A DNA stretch of 64,000 nt, taken from positions 682,001-746,000 of the forward strand of contig NZ_CP107904.1 of assembly GCF_036013975.1 (NCBI RefSeq), read 5' to 3'. A program made the position numbers and the translations under genes. Source of the stretch: Kitasatospora sp. NBC_00458. GTDB lineage: Bacteria; Actinomycetota; Actinomycetes; Streptomycetales; Streptomycetaceae. The notes under the pieces are model-generated. The model was not told where the DNA came from. It searched no databases and was given only the letters and a program-made list of their open reading frames with translations. Positions 40,558 to 49,026 of this stretch are shown here, in pieces (the first letter of the stretch is position 1; each line of letters starts with the position of its first letter).

Positions 40558-42381
40558 CTACTCCCGCGCCCGCAGCCGGTCGATCGCCTCGTCCAGGGTG
40601 GACGCCGCCATGATCAGCGACAGGTGGGTGAAGGCCTGCGGGAAGTTGCCGAGCTGCTCGCCGCTCGGGCCGATCTCCTCGGCGAACAGGCCCACGTGGT
40701 TGGCGTAGGTGTGCATCTTCTCGAAGGTGTACCGGGCCGGGCGGACGCGGCCGGCCCGCGCGAGGGCGTCGACGTACAGGTAGGTGCAGAGGCTGAAGGT
40801 GCCCTCCGAGCCCCGCAGCCCGTCCGGCGACGCGGCCGGGTCGTAGCGGTACACGAGGCTGTCCGAGACGAGCTTGCGCTCCATCGCGTCCAGGGTCGAC
40901 AGCCAGCCCGGGCTCTTCGCCGCCAGGAAGCCGACCCGCGGGATCAGCAGCAGGGAGGCGTCCAGCACGTCGCCGCCGTAGTGCTGCACCAGGGCCTGCT
41001 CGCTCTGGCTCCACCCCCTCTCCATCACCTGCTCCAGGATCGTGTCCCGGGCGTGGCGCCAGCGCGGGATGTCGGCGGGCCGGCTGAGCTCGGTCGCCAG
41101 GCGCATGCCGCGGTCGAACGCCACCCAGCACATCACCCGGCTGAAGGTGAAGTCCTTGCGCCCGCCGCGCGTCTCCCAGACGCCCTCGTCCGGGCGGTCC
41201 CAGTTGTCGGTCAGCCAGTCCAGTGTCCGGGCGAGCCCCTTCCAGCCGTGGTAGCCGAGCTCGACGCCGGTGTCCATGCCCTCGGCCAGGGCATAGAGGG
41301 ACTCGCCGTAGATGTCGAGCTGCAGCTGGTCCGCGGCGGCGTTGCCCGCCCGCACCGGCCGCGACCCCCGGTAGCCCTCCAGGTGGTCGAGCACCTCCTC
41401 GGTCAGGTACGGGTCGCCGTCGACCCGGTACATGATCTGCAGGCGCTCGCCGGGCAGGTCCGCCCGGTCGTGCATCCGGTCGCCCAGCCACTTGGTGAAC
41501 GCCGACGCCTCCTCGGCGAACCCGAGGTCGAGCAGCGCGCGCACCGAGAGCGCGCCGTCCCTGACCCACGAGTACCGGTAGTCCCAGTTCCGCTCGCCGC
41601 CGACCTGCTCCGGAAGCCCCATGGTGGCGGCGGCCACCGGGGCGCCGGTGGGGTGGTAGGTGAGCAGCTTGATCGTGATGGCGGAACGGTTCACCATCTC
41701 CGCCCAGCGCCCCCGGTAGCGCGAGGTGTGCAGCCACTTCTGCCAGAAGTCGACCTCCGCCCACAGCCTCGTCGTGATGTCCTCGACGGTCAGCGGCGGC
41801 GGCGCCCCGGCGTCCGCGCCCCCGGTGGTGAACACGGCGGCGGCGGACTCCCCGACCCCGAGGGTCACCCCGCCCGTCACGTCCGTCCCGTCCCGCTCCA
41901 GCGGGAAGCTCGCCTGCAGGTGGCCGGCGATCCCCGGACCGCGGAAGACCGCCTCCCGGGGTCCGAGGTCCAGGTCGTGCCCGGCCCGCCCGTAGTCGAA
42001 CCGCGGCCGGCACTCCAGGACGAACCGCACGGTGCCGCGCACGGCCCGGATCACCCGGATCAGGCTGTGCCGGTCGGTCGCGGTGCGGCCGGTGTTCGCG
42101 GGCATCCAGTCGAGGACCTCGCCGACGCCCTCCGGCGACATGAACCGCGTGACCAGCACCGCCGTGTCCGGGTAGTACAACTGCCGGCAGGAGACGTCCT
42201 CGTGTTCGGGCGCCAGCCGGAAGTACCCGCCCCGGTCGTGGTCGAGGAGCGCGGCGAACACGCTCGGCGAGTCGAACCTCGGCGAGCAGAACCAGTCGAC
42301 CACGCCCTGGGACGACACCAGGGCGGCGGTCTGGAGGTCGCCCACCAGTCCGTGGTCGGCGATCGGGGGGTAGCGGTCCAT
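40558..42381 (-). CDS. Glycoside hydrolase family 15 protein (glucoamylase/trehalase-like)
   Basis: About 607 aa, the usual length of cytoplasmic actinobacterial GH15 proteins. The start region PPIADHGLVGDLQTAALVS and the (alpha/alpha)6-barrel signatures NWDYRYSWVRDGAL, ADQLQLDIYGE and the C-terminal NFPQAFTHLSLI are characteristic. Family members hydrolyse alpha-1,4- or alpha,alpha-1,1-glucosidic bonds; mycobacterial relatives are trehalases, so trehalose turnover is a reasonable guess. There is no signal peptide. Two ATGs (42381 and 42387) are candidate starts, neither with a good Shine-Dalgarno. It stands alone, between an oxidoreductase and a membrane-protein gene. Confidence 0.9.
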   Translation of the reverse strand: MDRYPPIADHGLVGDLQTAALVSSQGVVDWFCSPRFDSPSVFAALLDHDRGGYFRLAPEHEDVSCRQLYYPDTAVLVTRFMSPEGVGEVLDWMPANTGRTATDRHSLIRVIRAVRGTVRFVLECRPRFDYGRAGHDLDLGPREAVFRGPGIAGHLQASFPLERDGTDVTGGVTLGVGESAAAVFTTGGADAGAPPPLTVEDITTRLWAEVDFWQKWLHTSRYRGRWAEMVNRSAITIKLLTYHPTGAPVAAATMGLPEQVGGERNWDYRYSWVRDGALSVRALLDLGFAEEASAFTKWLGDRMHDRADLPGERLQIMYRVDGDPYLTEEVLDHLEGYRGSRPVRAGNAAADQLQLDIYGESLYALAEGMDTGVELGYHGWKGLARTLDWLTDNWDRPDEGVWETRGGRKDFTFSRVMCWVAFDRGMRLATELSRPADIPRWRHARDTILEQVMERGWSQSEQALVQHYGGDVLDASLLLIPRVGFLAAKSPGWLSTLDAMERKLVSDSLVYRYDPAASPDGLRGSEGTFSLCTYLYVDALARAGRVRPARYTFEKMHTYANHVGLFAEEIGPSGEQLGNFPQAFTHLSLIMAASTLDEAIDRLRARE

Positions 42382-42539
42382 GAGCATCCAATCGCGGGGG
42401 TGCGAGGGCGTGTCCACCGATGGCCGACACGCCGGGTGGAGGGCGTGGGAGACCCGCCCCGGCCCGGGCGGGACGCCGTCGGCCGGGCCTCCCCCGCCGC
42501 CGCCCGGCGACGGCGCCCGCCTCCGGACGGGGCCCGCCG

Positions 42540-43202
42540 TCAGGCGATGACGTTGACCGCCCGCGCGATGACCAGGCCGAGCAGGAGCAGGGAGACTATG
42601 GACTGGAGCCCCATCGCGATCTTGGCCCAGTGCGCCAGCGGCATGACGTCGGTGGGGCTGAGGGCGGTGGAGTTGGTGAGCGCGAGGTACAGGTAGTCGA
42701 CGTAGCGGGGCCGCCAGTGCGCCGGGGCGATCGCGGGGCTGAGCTGCTGGGGGAAGGCCAGGCCCGGGATCTCCGGCATGTGGTGGGCCCGGGCCGCCGC
42801 TCCACCGCAGTCGAGTTCGGAGTAGAGGAGCGAGAAGGCCAGCACGGTGCCGCCCCAGACGCAGCCGCCGCTCCGCAGCAGCGCGGACGCCGAGTTCGTC
42901 ACCGGCCCCGCGTGCACCAGGTCGTCGACCAGCCGGCCGGTCGACCAGATCGCCCCGCACGCCAGCACCACCACCAGGGCGACGGACACCCCGCGCAGCA
43001 CGGTCGAACGGCGGTCGATCCGGCCGGGGTCGGCCACCATCAGCGTCAGCAGCAGCAGGCCCTCCACCGAGGGCAGCAGCCAGCGCGGCGCCAGGCGCAG
43101 CTCGTCGGGCATGACCAGGGTCAGCGCGATCGCGACGGCCACCGCCCCGGCCATCGGCCACCGGGCGTCGCCGTAGACCTCCGGCTCATCCGGCCCGGCC
43201 AC
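42540..43202 (-). CDS. Integral membrane protein, two-pore-channel-like (DUF1345-like)
   Basis: About 220 aa with roughly five to six hydrophobic helices. The segment YVDYLYLALTNSTALSPTDVMPL followed by a last long helix resembles the re-entrant filter region and inner helix of small ion-channel-like proteins (DUF1345 and relatives), although the canonical TVGYGD filter is absent. The GTG at 43202 is preceded by AAAGGA at good spacing; the frame extends upstream without support. No linked function is visible. It probably forms its own unit between the hydrolase and the NTPase locus. Confidence 0.75.
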   Translation of the reverse strand: MAGPDEPEVYGDARWPMAGAVAVAIALTLVMPDELRLAPRWLLPSVEGLLLLTLMVADPGRIDRRSTVLRGVSVALVVVLACGAIWSTGRLVDDLVHAGPVTNSASALLRSGGCVWGGTVLAFSLLYSELDCGGAAARAHHMPEIPGLAFPQQLSPAIAPAHWRPRYVDYLYLALTNSTALSPTDVMPLAHWAKIAMGLQSIVSLLLLGLVIARAVNVIA

Positions 43203-43454
43203 AGTCACGTCCTTTCCCACGGCGCCCCGCCCGGCGGGATCCCGCCCATTGTGCAGGCGCGCCCCGCCCGCGGACGGCGACACGCACGAGCCGCCCCACC
43301 CCCGTCACCCGCCGACCGGCCGCACCCGCGCAGGTGCCTGCTACGCCCGGGCACCTCCCGGCCGCGCACACGGCTGCCTCTCTGGAAGGGGGATCGCGAA
43401 ATGGGACTGATCGGGGTGGAGTGGAGCGGGTGGCGGCAGCCGGCACAGGCGCTC

Positions 43455-46400
43455 TCAGGATCGCAGCAGCGAGCTCAGCGGTTCCAGGGCGCGATCGTCG
43501 GGGCGTGCCTGCCTGAGCGCTTCGACCAGCGCGTACCGCGCAGCCTCGCCGCCCTCGCCGCAGACATACCCTGCGATCGCCCACAAGTGATCACGCGCGA
43601 CGTTGTGGTCCGCGATCGGCAGAAACCGATCCGATCTCATGTGGATCTGCATGTCCCGTACGATCCCCTGGCGGAATCCGTGGCTTCCCATGTCCTGGAA
43701 GGCCTCCATCGCCTCGACGAGGCGGGCCTGGTCGGACAGCGGCTCACTGATCCGACAGGCTCCGGCCAGAATGGCCACCACCTCGTCCAGATCGGCCGGG
43801 GTCCAGGTCGCCGCGAGGAGACGGGTCCGCGCTGCCACGAGCGAGGCTCTCAGCCCCAGGCGGGCAGGGAACTCGGCGACCAGGGACCTCAGCTCCTCGA
43901 CCGCCGCCGGAGTTCCGCAGCGGCTCAGCACCACGGGAAGCGACTCCCGCCACTCGGCCAGTTCCATCTCGGGGGTGACCACGTGGACCCCGAGCGGGCG
44001 GGAGTACTCATCCTGGGCGAAGTGCCTGTCGAGCCAGCGGTAGAGCCGACCCAGGCCGCGCTCGTCGACGACCTCCTCCATGTATCCCCGCTCGGAACGC
44101 CCGGCGCAGGCGAACGCGAAGGCCCGGCTGAAGGGCTCCGACGCGTCGACCAGGCCCTCGACCTTGGACCAGCCGTCGGCCCCGTCGACCCGCACGAGCG
44201 AGCACGCGGCAAGGACGGGAAGTCGGAGGTCCCCGGACTCTCCGGAAACGACGACGGGGCCGAGTGCGTACTCGGCGACCGATCGTGCGAAGGGACTGCC
44301 CGCGGCGAGAAGGCCGGTGAGAAGTGCAGACCATGTACGCACCAGTGCCGACCGGCTCTCCGCCTCTCTCGCCAATGCCTTCTCCGAGAGCGCCAGAACC
44401 CCTACCGTTCGGCCGGTAGCGTAGTCCGGCCAGAAGGTGGCGGACAGCAGAGCCAGCAGGTCCTCCATGGTCCCCGTCACGTCGGGAGACCAGGTCGCCT
44501 CGATCCTCTCCAGCACCAGAGGTTGGCTTCCCTCACCGAGCTGTGCCTCGGCAAGCGTCCGGATCGCTCGACTCAGCCCGAGTGGGACATGGTCCGCCGC
44601 TTTCCGAAGAAGCTCTGCCCGGGGCCCGGAGAAGTCGCACCACGGGTCCACGATCGCGCCGACCCACGCATCCCAGCGGTCGGGTTCGAGCTCTTCCAGC
44701 CTGCCTGTGCGGTGGAGCAGGGCCAACGACAGGAAGCCCGCCCAGGCCCGCTTGTCTTCCGTCCCCGAACCGAGCCATTCGTCGGAATGATCGTTCTCAC
44801 GCCGCAGGAACTCCAGGGCACACGCCGGCAGGGAGGCGAGTTCCTCCTCGCTGAAGACCGAACAGCCCGGCCAGTCGGTGATGTCACAGTCGAAGCGCCG
44901 AGGGCCGTTCCCACTGCTCGGGTCACGCTGCAGGTTCCAGAGAAGCTTCCAGAAACTGTCGGTGTCGTGGGCTCTCGACATCTCCAGTCGTGCGCGCTGT
45001 TCCACCACGAACCTCGCGCTCTCCGGCCACCGCGCCGCGGCCGAGCCGCGGTCGTTCCGGCGCCACGCCTTCGCGAGCTCGCCGTGGATCTCGATCGGCT
45101 GGAAGAACCACTCCAGGTACGGCCATGCGGGGTTGCCCTGACTACGGTAGGCAAGGTCGAAATGTTCTCGGCTCTGCTGGTCGAAGAGGACCTCTGCCAG
45201 GTGTGCGTGGGCTTCCGCCAGCGCAGCGCTCCCGGTGCACGCGGCCGCCCGGTCGAGCGCCCAGGCGAAGTCCTCCGCATCAAGCAGCGTCATCCGGTCG
45301 CCGTGGAGTCCTTCGCGTTGCAGCAACGACGAGCGGCCGGCCTCCCACTCGCGCACGACGAGCCACGAGAAGTACCTCATGTTCTGTTCTTCTTCGAGTC
45401 CGCAGACGATCATGGCCGAGGCGAGCTCACGTCGCAGATCCCGTACCGCGGTGGGCTCCGAGCCTTCCACAGTGACGGGGTTCAAGACCGTCGGAAGCGC
45501 GGTTCGCGAGTGCCCGGTCAATCGGGTCGTCAGAATCCGGGCAACAGAGGGCAGCAACGAGCCCGCGTCGGATGCGCGCAGTGCCCGGTCGACAACGCCG
45601 GACACGAACCTGTCGAATCCCTGCCACTCGCGGTGCCGGGGTGATGCGGCACCATCCGTCGTGCGCTGCACCAGCCATTCCACCAGGCTGTTCACGTCCT
45701 CCTCAGGGCAGGCGGCCGCCACACCGGCGACGAAGTGCTCGTAGGCCCCGTAGCGGTCGTCGCTCGGAGCCTCGCCCAGCGCGGCGAGCACCGTCGCCGT
45801 GTCGAGCGAACGAGGCCAGAGCAGAGTGAGGAGCGTACCTCGGAGGCCTAGGTCGGGATCCGCTCCCGCAGTCCGGTCGAGCGAGTGCAGGACCTCTCGA
45901 AGCGCAGGTGCTGCCAGTTCCGCGTCGCACCCGAACGCCGCCCTGGCCGCCTGTGCCCGGTTCGCGGCCGGCCACTTGGCGTCGGCAGCCAGCTCCAGTA
46001 GCGGCACCGCCAGATCAGGTGAAGGGCATTGCTCCGCCAGGTGGAGCGCCACCCGGGCGCGGGCCCACGTCGGCCAGTCCCCGAAGCCCCCGGGGTCCAG
46101 GGTGAGTGCCGGAAGAAGCTGGCGAGCGAGCCCGGGGTGTTCGAGGGCCCAACGGCTCCGCTGCCATCTGACATCCCCGAGCTCGACATCGGCGGCACGC
46201 TCAAGCAGACGGCCGACGATCAACTCCTTGACCTTGTCCGAGCGGACCAGTCCGCTGTGCACGGTCAGGCTCTCCGGGTCAGCCGCGGCCAACCACTTGA
46301 CGCGATCGGGGTCCAGCGCCACCATCCAGGCAGCGGTCTCCCGCAGCGACACGGGGATACCGGCAGTCTCCTCGTCCGGCACTCCGACCAGGAACAGACG

Positions 46401-47594
46401 CCTGAGCGCGCCCTCCGTCACGGATCGGGAGACGAGGTGACGGGCCGTGAGGAAGGCCGCGATCGAAGAGTGCCTGAAGACGAACCTGTCATTGCCACTC
46501 GCCGTGAACAGGCCCGACCGAAGCACCTCCTCCGCCACAGCCGGGGTGACGTCGAAGTCCTGGAGGTCCCAAGTCTCAAGCCCTCCGACCACGGTGCCGA
46601 AGTCGAGGTCCGTGGGACGCGGCCTCTCCGACAGGAAGCTCCCGGACCAGAGGGAACGCCGGCCCGAAAGCACCAGACGGGCAGCAATGCGACCGGCGAC
46701 CTCCAGACGCTGGGGCCACGTCGTCGTGGGCGCCGCGAGCCTGAGCCGCTCGGGGTCGTACTCCTGCGCCAACAGCCGGACACCGTCTTTGAACAGCTCG
46801 ACGGCGCCGCCCCTCAGCCGCCCGCTCTCCCGGTACCTGCGCACGATCAGTTCCAGCGTGAGTGGCACGCTGGCGAGGGCACCCGCACGCAGGGACACGA
46901 TCTCGGCGATCAGCTCCTCCCCGGGAACACCGGCACTCTCCGCCAGCGCCACGGCGTCGGCGCGCGCCAGTGGCGCAAGGTCGACCAAGGAGCAACGACC
47001 GAACGCATCGTGAAGAACGCGAGTGAGACCAGGCGGGTAGTCGCCGGTGCGACACGCGATCAGCAGTCGGAGGCCCCTGACATCCCTCTTCCTCAGCGAT
47101 CGCTTCAGATAGCCGGGCAGGTTGCGACAGATCTCGCTCTCGTCTGCTTGGTCGATCACGACCGTCAGCGTTCCGCTCGTCCCTGGGCCCGGGCTTGGGC
47201 CGGATGCCATGTTCGGCAGTGCGAGCAGGTGCCTCCCCAGGACCTCCTGAAAGGTTTCGGACGTCAGATCCGCTCCGTCGATCCACAGACAACGGTCGTC
47301 CTCCTCACCACCCCCGAACGGCTCGTCCAGTACCGGCAGGCCGTCCACGACCGAGCTGAACACCGACGTCTTTCCGGCTCCCGGCTCACCGAGCAGCACG
47401 GTCGCGCCCTCCTGCGCCACCTCATCCGGAGAAACGAGCGCACCTGTAGGAGCCTCGGACACGGAAAGCGCGAAGAGGTGGTCGCTGCCCAGGAAGCCGT
47501 CATCGTCCAGCGGGAACAGGTCCCCCTCGGGTGAGCTCTCATGCCGGACCCGGCACCAGCGGCGGGCCCGGTGGGTGAAGACCTCGCTCCTCAT
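43455..47594 (-). CDS. Giant NACHT-like STAND NTPase with C-terminal effector-associated domain
   Basis: About 1379 aa. Walker A is LLGEPGAGKTS (about 68-77), Walker B VVIDQADES (about 145-153), followed by LLIACRTGDY and the winged-helix-like segment expected in NACHT NTPases. The long C-terminal part (about 400-1290) is alpha-helical and HEAT/ARM-like without clean short repeats, the likely sensor. The last 88 residues (about 1292-1379) match the C-terminus of the upstream nucleosidase at about 40 of 87 positions by eye, including FRQ, VARDH and ARPDDRAL. Start ATG overlaps the nucleosidase stop (ATGA), so the two are made together. STAND NTPases of this layout act in bacterial conflict systems by oligomerising on a trigger; here the shared domain would recruit the nucleosidase. 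Codon choice is less extreme than in neighbours, hinting at transfer. Confidence 0.85.
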   Translation of the reverse strand: MRSEVFTHRARRWCRVRHESSPEGDLFPLDDDGFLGSDHLFALSVSEAPTGALVSPDEVAQEGATVLLGEPGAGKTSVFSSVVDGLPVLDEPFGGGEEDDRCLWIDGADLTSETFQEVLGRHLLALPNMASGPSPGPGTSGTLTVVIDQADESEICRNLPGYLKRSLRKRDVRGLRLLIACRTGDYPPGLTRVLHDAFGRCSLVDLAPLARADAVALAESAGVPGEELIAEIVSLRAGALASVPLTLELIVRRYRESGRLRGGAVELFKDGVRLLAQEYDPERLRLAAPTTTWPQRLEVAGRIAARLVLSGRRSLWSGSFLSERPRPTDLDFGTVVGGLETWDLQDFDVTPAVAEEVLRSGLFTASGNDRFVFRHSSIAAFLTARHLVSRSVTEGALRRLFLVGVPDEETAGIPVSLRETAAWMVALDPDRVKWLAAADPESLTVHSGLVRSDKVKELIVGRLLERAADVELGDVRWQRSRWALEHPGLARQLLPALTLDPGGFGDWPTWARARVALHLAEQCPSPDLAVPLLELAADAKWPAANRAQAARAAFGCDAELAAPALREVLHSLDRTAGADPDLGLRGTLLTLLWPRSLDTATVLAALGEAPSDDRYGAYEHFVAGVAAACPEEDVNSLVEWLVQRTTDGAASPRHREWQGFDRFVSGVVDRALRASDAGSLLPSVARILTTRLTGHSRTALPTVLNPVTVEGSEPTAVRDLRRELASAMIVCGLEEEQNMRYFSWLVVREWEAGRSSLLQREGLHGDRMTLLDAEDFAWALDRAAACTGSAALAEAHAHLAEVLFDQQSREHFDLAYRSQGNPAWPYLEWFFQPIEIHGELAKAWRRNDRGSAAARWPESARFVVEQRARLEMSRAHDTDSFWKLLWNLQRDPSSGNGPRRFDCDITDWPGCSVFSEEELASLPACALEFLRRENDHSDEWLGSGTEDKRAWAGFLSLALLHRTGRLEELEPDRWDAWVGAIVDPWCDFSGPRAELLRKAADHVPLGLSRAIRTLAEAQLGEGSQPLVLERIEATWSPDVTGTMEDLLALLSATFWPDYATGRTVGVLALSEKALAREAESRSALVRTWSALLTGLLAAGSPFARSVAEYALGPVVVSGESGDLRLPVLAACSLVRVDGADGWSKVEGLVDASEPFSRAFAFACAGRSERGYMEEVVDERGLGRLYRWLDRHFAQDEYSRPLGVHVVTPEMELAEWRESLPVVLSRCGTPAAVEELRSLVAEFPARLGLRASLVAARTRLLAATWTPADLDEVVAILAGACRISEPLSDQARLVEAMEAFQDMGSHGFRQGIVRDMQIHMRSDRFLPIADHNVARDHLWAIAGYVCGEGGEAARYALVEALRQARPDDRALEPLSSLLRS

Positions 47595-48859
47595 GGCAGC
47601 AGCCGGGACAGTGCGACGAGGGCGCGGTCGTCCGGGCGGGCGGACTCCAGGGCGCGGTGGAGGGCCGCACGGGCGGCGGGAGCGTCCTTGTAAGCGTTCA
47701 CCCGGCCGACGATCTCTCGTACGTGGTCGCGGGCCACGGGATACTCCGCCGCGAGGAAGGGGTGGGGGAGGTCGAGGATGCGGCCCATGTCGGTGAGGAC
47801 GTCCTGCCGGAAGGCGGCTCGTGCCATGTCGCCGAAGGCCAGCAGGGCTTCCACCCAGACGGCGTCCGGCCAGACGGCGCCCGGCACGGTCGGCTCGGGG
47901 GCCGTGACCGGCGGCCGCGCCGTCGGGCCCGCGTCGGCCTTTCCCACGACGGGGGCGAGGAAGGTGCCGTGGCGGAAGTCGATGTGGTCCCCGCCGTAGC
48001 CCGCGGCGGGACGGACCGCGTCCCGGTCGGCTCCGGGGCGGACGGCCCGGTCCGGGCCGCGGGGCGGCAGGTCGTCCGGGTCGAGGTCGCGCAGGATCGC
48101 CGCGAGCGCGGCGGCCGCGTTGGCGGCGGCACGGTCCTGGGAGCCGGTGGCGTCGGCCGCCGCCTTTTCGCCGTCGGCGTGGTCGCTGATCCCGCGGACG
48201 GTCAGGATGTGCAGGTCGTGCCCGAGCGACGCCGCCGCGGCCACACCCGCGCTCTCCATCTCGACGGCGACCGCGTCGTCGTAGTGCCACCGGATCTGCT
48301 CGCGGAGCGGGCTGCCGGGCGCGTTCAGCACCACCTCGCCCGCCACCACCGGCTTGAAGTGCACGGCCGGCACCTCCACCGGCCCGCGGCCCACCGGGCT
48401 GCCGGGCCGCTCCGAACTCCCCGACGTGAACCAGGAGTCGTCGCTCAGCGCGTGCCAGGCGTTCTGCTCCAGCAGGTGTGAGACGGCGCCCGGGACGGGG
48501 CGCGCCAGGAAGCCGTCGGCGCTGTCCTTGCCCGGGTGGAGGTGGTGCACCTTCGTCGCCACCACGACGTCGCCGATGCGGACATCGGGCTTGAGCCCGC
48601 CGGCCACGCCGACGAAGAACAGCGCGTCGGGGCCCAGCCATTGGTGCGCGCGCTCGGCGAGCACGGCGGCCCGGAGGTTCCCCTCGCCCACCCTGGCCAG
48701 GACGACCTCCCAGCGCGTGCCGGGAAGGACCCCCGCGACGAACACCGTGCCCGACGGGTGCTGCCGCTTCACCGTACTGCCGAGCAGACCTCGCACCGCG
48801 CGGTACTCCACCGGCAGGGCGGTCAGGACGACCGCGGTTCCGGTGCGTCTTTCCGTCAT
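47591..48859 (-). CDS. Nucleoside phosphorylase/nucleosidase effector with C-terminal adaptor domain
   Basis: About 422 aa in three parts. Residues 1-260 are a PNP/MTAN-fold enzyme: VLTALPVEYRAV start, FVGVAGGL, IGDVVVATKV, VAVEMESAGVA (ribose-binding Met-Glu) and VRGISDHADG with the catalytic Asp. A linker carries YGGDHIDFRHGTFLAPVVGK at 288-307, shared with the divergent NB-ARC protein. Residues 334-422 match the C-terminus of the NACHT protein encoded next. The natural substrate is unknown; related effector domains in defence proteins cleave nucleosides or ATP. ATG at 48859 has GGGAG 8 nt upstream; another ATG lies at 48865. It is first in the two-gene operon, transcribed away from the NB-ARC gene. 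Confidence 0.88.
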   Translation of the reverse strand: MTERRTGTAVVLTALPVEYRAVRGLLGSTVKRQHPSGTVFVAGVLPGTRWEVVLARVGEGNLRAAVLAERAHQWLGPDALFFVGVAGGLKPDVRIGDVVVATKVHHLHPGKDSADGFLARPVPGAVSHLLEQNAWHALSDDSWFTSGSSERPGSPVGRGPVEVPAVHFKPVVAGEVVLNAPGSPLREQIRWHYDDAVAVEMESAGVAAAASLGHDLHILTVRGISDHADGEKAAADATGSQDRAAANAAAALAAILRDLDPDDLPPRGPDRAVRPGADRDAVRPAAGYGGDHIDFRHGTFLAPVVGKADAGPTARPPVTAPEPTVPGAVWPDAVWVEALLAFGDMARAAFRQDVLTDMGRILDLPHPFLAAEYPVARDHVREIVGRVNAYKDAPAARAALHRALESARPDDRALVALSRLLP

Positions 48860-49026
48860 GTCCATCACTCCCGAACACTCCCCTCCCAGCGGCGACTTGG
48901 CTTCCCCCGGGATCCTCACACGATAGCCTGACGGGATCACTGCGCCTGCACGGCACCACATGTGACGCGATGTCAGGCGGCGCTGTCGGGGCACCGCTCC
49001 GCACACCACACGGACCAGGGGATCGG
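48860..49026. other. Divergent intergenic region of the putative conflict locus
   Basis: 167 bp between the nucleosidase start (minus) and the NB-ARC start (plus) must hold both promoters. It is locally lower in GC around 48915-48965 than its surroundings. No clear operator palindrome was found. Confidence 0.5.
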
